This document shows positions 13,695-15,836 of a stretch of DNA of 15,836 bases, piece after piece (positions within the stretch are counted from its first letter, which is position 1; every line of letters begins with the position of its first letter). The stretch comes from a bacterium (GTDB taxonomy: Bacteria; Patescibacteriota; Minisyncoccia; Minisyncoccales; JAGLPU01): NCBI GenBank assembly GCA_030594935.1, contig JAUVEE010000011.1, positions 1 to 15,836 on the forward strand, given 5' to 3'. The position numbers and the translations under genes were made by a program. Below the pieces are notes generated by a model. That model did no database searches, was not told the origin of the DNA, and was given only the letters and a program-made list of their open reading frames with translations.

Positions 13695-14207
13695 ATTTTC
13701 AAACGAACATTTATCAATAATCAAATAAGGGCGAAAGAAGTCAGGTTGATTGACGAAACAGGAGAACAAAAAGGCGTTATCGCATTGGGAGAAGCCTTGC
13801 AAATGGCCCAAGAGCGCGGTTTGGATTTAATCCAAGTGACAGACAAGGTGGATCCTCCGGTCTGCAAAATAGCAGACCACGGAAAATACCTTTATTCCCT
13901 GCGCAAAAAAGAAAAGAAAGCCAACAGCAAGCAAAAAGTGAGCGAATTGAAAGTAATCAGGCTGACATTCAATATTTCCCAGCATGATATGGAGACCCGG
14001 GCAAAACAGGCCGAAAAGTTTCTCAAGAAAGGCGATAAAGTCAGAATAGAACTGAAGCTTAGAGGGAGGGAAAAAGCGCTAAAACAATTCGCCGAAGAAA
14101 AAATAAACAAATATTTGGAAGTCCTCCGAAATCTTATTCCCGTAAAAATTGAACAAGAATTAAAAAAACTGCCCAGAGGACTGACTATGATAGTAGTTAA
14201 AGAATAA
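13695..14207 (+). CDS. infC: Translation initiation factor IF-3 (AUU start)
   Basis: IF-3 binds the 30S subunit, prevents subunit joining and proofreads start codons. Family homology extends upstream of the first conventional start (TTG at 13746): the frame reads FKRTFINNQIRAKEVRLIDETG, the normal IF-3 N-terminus. The only initiator-like codons giving this N-terminus are ATT at 13695 or the less likely ATA at 13680 and ATC at 13713; an in-frame TAA lies just before them. ATT gives 170 residues, the normal length. Escherichia coli infC also uses AUU, the basis of IF-3 autoregulation, and the same control is inferred here. The N-domain covers about 1-75 and the C-domain (RLTFNISQHDMETR) about 90-170. 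It is followed 3 bases later by rpmI in the conserved infC-rpmI-rplT order. Confidence 0.9.
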   Translation: MFKRTFINNQIRAKEVRLIDETGEQKGVIALGEALQMAQERGLDLIQVTDKVDPPVCKIADHGKYLYSLRKKEKKANSKQKVSELKVIRLTFNISQHDMETRAKQAEKFLKKGDKVRIELKLRGREKALKQFAEEKINKYLEVLRNLIPVKIEQELKKLPRGLTMIVVKE

Positions 14208-14210
14208 ATT

Positions 14211-14399
14211 ATGAAAACCCGCAAATCAATAACCAAGCGTTTCAAAATCACCAAAACCGGAAAAGTTCTGCGCCGGCTTTGCGGCCAGGACCACTGTTTG
14301 GCTAAAAAAACAGGCAACAGAAGAAGGCTGGCCAGAAAAATGGTTGTGGTGTCAAAGGCAGAAACTAAAAAAATTAAGAAACTATTACCAGGCTTATGA
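14211..14399 (+). CDS. rpmI: 50S ribosomal protein L35
   Basis: A 62-residue, very basic protein of the large ribosomal subunit. It matches bL35: MKTRKSITKRFKITKTGKV at the start, then a His- and Arg-rich middle and KKIKKLLPGL near the end. It starts 3 bases after infC without an SD site, and its stop overlaps the rplT start (ATGA-type overlap of 4 bases). It is likely translated by coupling with its neighbours. Confidence 0.95.
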   Translation: MKTRKSITKRFKITKTGKVLRRLCGQDHCLAKKTGNRRRLARKMVVVSKAETKKIKKLLPGL

Positions 14400-14749
14400 C
14401 ACGAGTAAAACGAGGAACAATTGCCAATAAAAGAAGAAAGAATGTTTTAAAGCATACTAAGGGTTTTTGCTGGGGGCGCAAATCAAAATTCAAGGCAGCC
14501 AAAGAAGCTTTGCTTCATGCCTGGACTTACGCTTTCCGGGACCGGAAAGTCAAGAAAAGAACATTCCGCCAGCTCTGGCAGATTAGGATCAACGCCGCCT
14601 GCCGAGAGCAAGGAATCACTTACAGCAGATTCATTGAAGCGCTAAAGAAAAATAAAATTGAGATAGACAGAAAAGTATTATCCGAATTGGCCAAAGATCA
14701 CCCGGAAATATTCACCAAAATAGTAGACAAAGCAAAAGCCGCATCATAA
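14396..14749 (+). CDS. rplT: 50S ribosomal protein L20
   Basis: A 117-residue early-assembly 23S rRNA-binding protein. It carries the bL20 pattern: TRVKRGTIANKRRKNVLK, then GFCWGRKSKFKAAKEA, AWTYAFRDRKVKKRTFRQLW and INAACREQGITYSRFI, with a C-terminal globular part (KIEIDRKVLSELA). It overlaps rpmI by 4 bases. Its last codons and stop lie inside the operon terminator, and its end overlaps the convergent methyltransferase gene by 6 bases. In many bacteria L20 represses its own operon; no leader structure for this could be identified here. Confidence 0.97.
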   Translation: MTRVKRGTIANKRRKNVLKHTKGFCWGRKSKFKAAKEALLHAWTYAFRDRKVKKRTFRQLWQIRINAACREQGITYSRFIEALKKNKIEIDRKVLSELAKDHPEIFTKIVDKAKAAS

Positions 14750-14761
14750 ATGCGGTTTTTT
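14739..14761 (+). terminator. Terminator shared by convergent genes
   Basis: CCGCAT (14739-14744) pairs with ATGCGG (14750-14755) around a 5-base loop, followed by six T (14756-14761). The rplT stop (14747-14749) lies in the loop and first stem base region. Read on the minus strand the same hairpin is followed by CTTTTGCTTT, so it may also act for the convergent methyltransferase gene. Confidence 0.85.
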
Positions 14762-15007
14762 GACACCTTCTTTCATAAGCAGCTGCATCTTTTTAGCAAC
14801 TCCGTCCCGATATCCCCCTGCTTGGCCGTCTGACCTTATCACCCGATGACAAGGAACATCGGGATTATGATTTTTGTTCAAAGCATTCCCCACTGCCCGG
14901 CAAGAACCGGGAGAACCAATAGCAACAGCCACCTCTTGATAGGTCATTACCTTTCCTTTAGGAATTTTCTTCACTACCTGATAAACCTTTTCCTGGAATA
15001 AAGTCAT
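14744..15007 (-). CDS. Methylated-DNA--[protein]-cysteine S-methyltransferase, minimal single-domain form
   Basis: Reverses O6-alkylguanine in DNA by transferring the alkyl group to its own Cys. The start at 15007 (MTLFQEKVYQVVKKIPKGKV) matches the usual opening of the catalytic domain and gives 87 residues. An alternative ATG at 15040 adds 11 residues but deepens the overlap with the NUDIX gene to 83 bases. The helix-turn-helix MTYQEVAVAIGSPGSCRAVGNAL is followed by the active-site PCHRVI, with Cys present, so this is not an alkyltransferase-like protein in which Trp replaces it. A GGYRDGVAKKMQLL segment closes the active site. The N-terminal domain of Ada/Ogt-type enzymes is absent. Even the short form overlaps the NUDIX gene by 50 bases. 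Confidence 0.88.
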   Translation of the reverse strand: MTLFQEKVYQVVKKIPKGKVMTYQEVAVAIGSPGSCRAVGNALNKNHNPDVPCHRVIRSDGQAGGYRDGVAKKMQLLMKEGVKKPHL

Positions 15008-15419
15008 TGGCTTTTTTAAGAATTGTTTTGGCATTGTCAAAAGTTAGTTGTTCTTGGGCTTCCTCATAAGAAAGCCATTGATAGCCAATATGCTCAAAAG
15101 AAATCTTTATTTCTTTTGTTTTTGTTTCCGCCAGATAAAAAACAACAGTTTTAAAAACTGTTTCTCCTTTGAATTTGAAAAAGTACTCTATTTGTTCTTT
15201 GAAGCCCGGCCTGAATTCCAATTCTTTGATTCCGGTTTCTTCCTCCGCTTCCCTGCTGGCTGCTTCTCTTTCCTCTTCCCCTTTCTCTACATGCCCCTTG
15301 GAAAAATCCCAGTAGTCTTTGCTTGTCCGGGAGCCGACAGGATAATGCAAAAGAAGATAATAAATATTACCTTCTTCTTTCCTGAAAATTATAACTCCGG
15401 CTGATTTTTCTCTTGGCAT
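14958..15419 (-). CDS. NUDIX hydrolase, Ap4A hydrolase-like
   Basis: 153 residues with a complete Nudix box, G-x5-E-x7-REUxEExGU, spanning GHVEKGEEEREAAS then REAEEETGI (about 42-64). The start REKSAGVIIFRKEEGNIYYLLL and the WDFSKGHVEKGE context resemble bis(5'-nucleosyl)-tetraphosphatases (asymmetrical Ap4A hydrolase type), which clear dinucleoside polyphosphates; the W-x-F/L-PKGH form has Ser in place of Pro here. The IGYQWLSYEEA segment near 126-136 is also typical. Substrate cannot be fixed from sequence. It lies 3 bases after the HAMP protein gene and overlaps the methyltransferase gene by at least 50 bases. Confidence 0.9.
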   Translation of the reverse strand: MPREKSAGVIIFRKEEGNIYYLLLHYPVGSRTSKDYWDFSKGHVEKGEEEREAASREAEEETGIKELEFRPGFKEQIEYFFKFKGETVFKTVVFYLAETKTKEIKISFEHIGYQWLSYEEAQEQLTFDNAKTILKKANDFIPGKGLSGSEENS

Positions 15420-15422
15420 AAA

Positions 15423-15836
15423 TTATCTATTAGAAAAACTCTTTAATTTTTCTCTTAATTCTTTGAGTTTTTCTTTTAATTCTACCATTTTCAATTCTCT
15501 GCCCACTGTCAGCTTATACCATTTATTTAGCTCCTTTATCCTCTCTTGAAGCTCTTTGGTTTTTTCTTCCAATCGGGTTGTTTTGACATTCAGCCTCCCT
15601 AGCATCTGATTAAAAGACATTGCCAGTTTTTCTATTTCGTCTCCGGTTTTAACGACAATTTCAGTATCCACGCCTTTTTTGGCTCCTATTTCCGACACCT
15701 TTTCAGTTAATATCTTCAAGGGAGTAATAATCTTTCTGGATAAAGAAAAAGCAACCAAACCGACAAAGATAATAATCAATAATAAGAGCAGCATAAATTG
15801 ATTCCTAATGCTTAGGGGCTCTGCTAAAATTTCCGG
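15423..15836 (-). CDS. HAMP-domain membrane protein with coiled-coil tail (5' end beyond window)
   Basis: The frame is open through the right edge (137 residues visible), so the Met at 15794 is internal and the start lies outside. After 14 residues (PEILAEPLSIRNQF) comes a transmembrane helix (LLLLLIIIFVGLVAFSL). A canonical HAMP domain follows: SRKIITPLKILTEKVSEIG, then TGDEIEKLAMSFNQML with the DE-I-x-x-L-x-x-x-FN core. A coiled coil then runs to the end and contains KELNKWYKLTVGRELKMVEL. This is a typical last helix plus HAMP of a membrane sensor with a missing extracytoplasmic part. No kinase, cyclase or methyl-accepting output domain follows; the protein simply ends. The tail motif is shared with the paralogs at 5994-8086. 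Confidence 0.85.
   Translation of the reverse strand, partial: PEILAEPLSIRNQFMLLLLLIIIFVGLVAFSLSRKIITPLKILTEKVSEIGAKKGVDTEIVVKTGDEIEKLAMSFNQMLGRLNVKTTRLEEKTKELQERIKELNKWYKLTVGRELKMVELKEKLKELREKLKSFSNR

Noticed and set aside
15423..15794. Treating the right-edge HAMP gene as complete from a Met at 15794.
   Set aside because: The frame stays open upstream to the window edge, and a start there would fall directly at the transmembrane helix, leaving the sensor part missing.

Overview
The window looks like a chromosomal segment of a small-genome bacterium, most likely of the Candidate Phyla Radiation (Patescibacteria, Parcubacteria-like). This is inferred from gene content, tight packing (genes overlapping or 1-4 bases apart), moderately AT-rich DNA (about 40% G+C in a hand count of one gene), minimal versions of housekeeping proteins, standard stop codons including TGA, and no visible Shine-Dalgarno (SD) sites. 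No CRISPR, tRNA, rRNA or insertion sequence was seen.

Layout. Positions 1-3581 (minus strand) hold metG followed by two proteins of the 2-hydroxyacyl-CoA dehydratase/activase family. The second of these is cut by the left edge and carries the N-terminal half of an intein, the most unusual object in the window. A rho-independent terminator at 3683-3709 ends the next minus-strand unit. That unit (11066 to 3726) encodes a histidine phosphatase, RecO, a secreted or anchored beta-repeat protein, two tandem six-helix membrane paralogs with HAMP-like regions and coiled-coil tails, an M16 peptidase and an AI-2E-type permease. argS (12794 to 11103) lies upstream. From a 37-base divergent intergenic region, the plus strand encodes smpB, tmRNA (ssrA), infC, rpmI and rplT. 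A terminator at 14739-14761 overlaps the end of rplT and of a convergent minus-strand unit made of an O6-methylguanine-DNA methyltransferase, a NUDIX hydrolase and a HAMP protein cut by the right edge.

How it works together. smpB and ssrA form the complete trans-translation pair. infC-rpmI-rplT is the classic initiation factor and ribosomal protein cluster, and metG and argS add two tRNA synthetases, so much of the window serves translation. The membrane proteins (secreted repeat protein, HAMP-like paralogs, permease, edge HAMP protein) suggest an envelope sensing or transport function that cannot be assigned from sequence alone. Three of them share a C-terminal GRE-x-x-M-type coiled-coil motif.

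Regulation. All four transcription-unit starts visible here (metG, the phosphatase, argS, smpB) have a -10 element only 6-9 bases before the ATG, predicting leaderless or nearly leaderless mRNAs. Three of the four share an extended -10 of the form AATGN-TANNNT. infC appears to start at a rare AUU codon.
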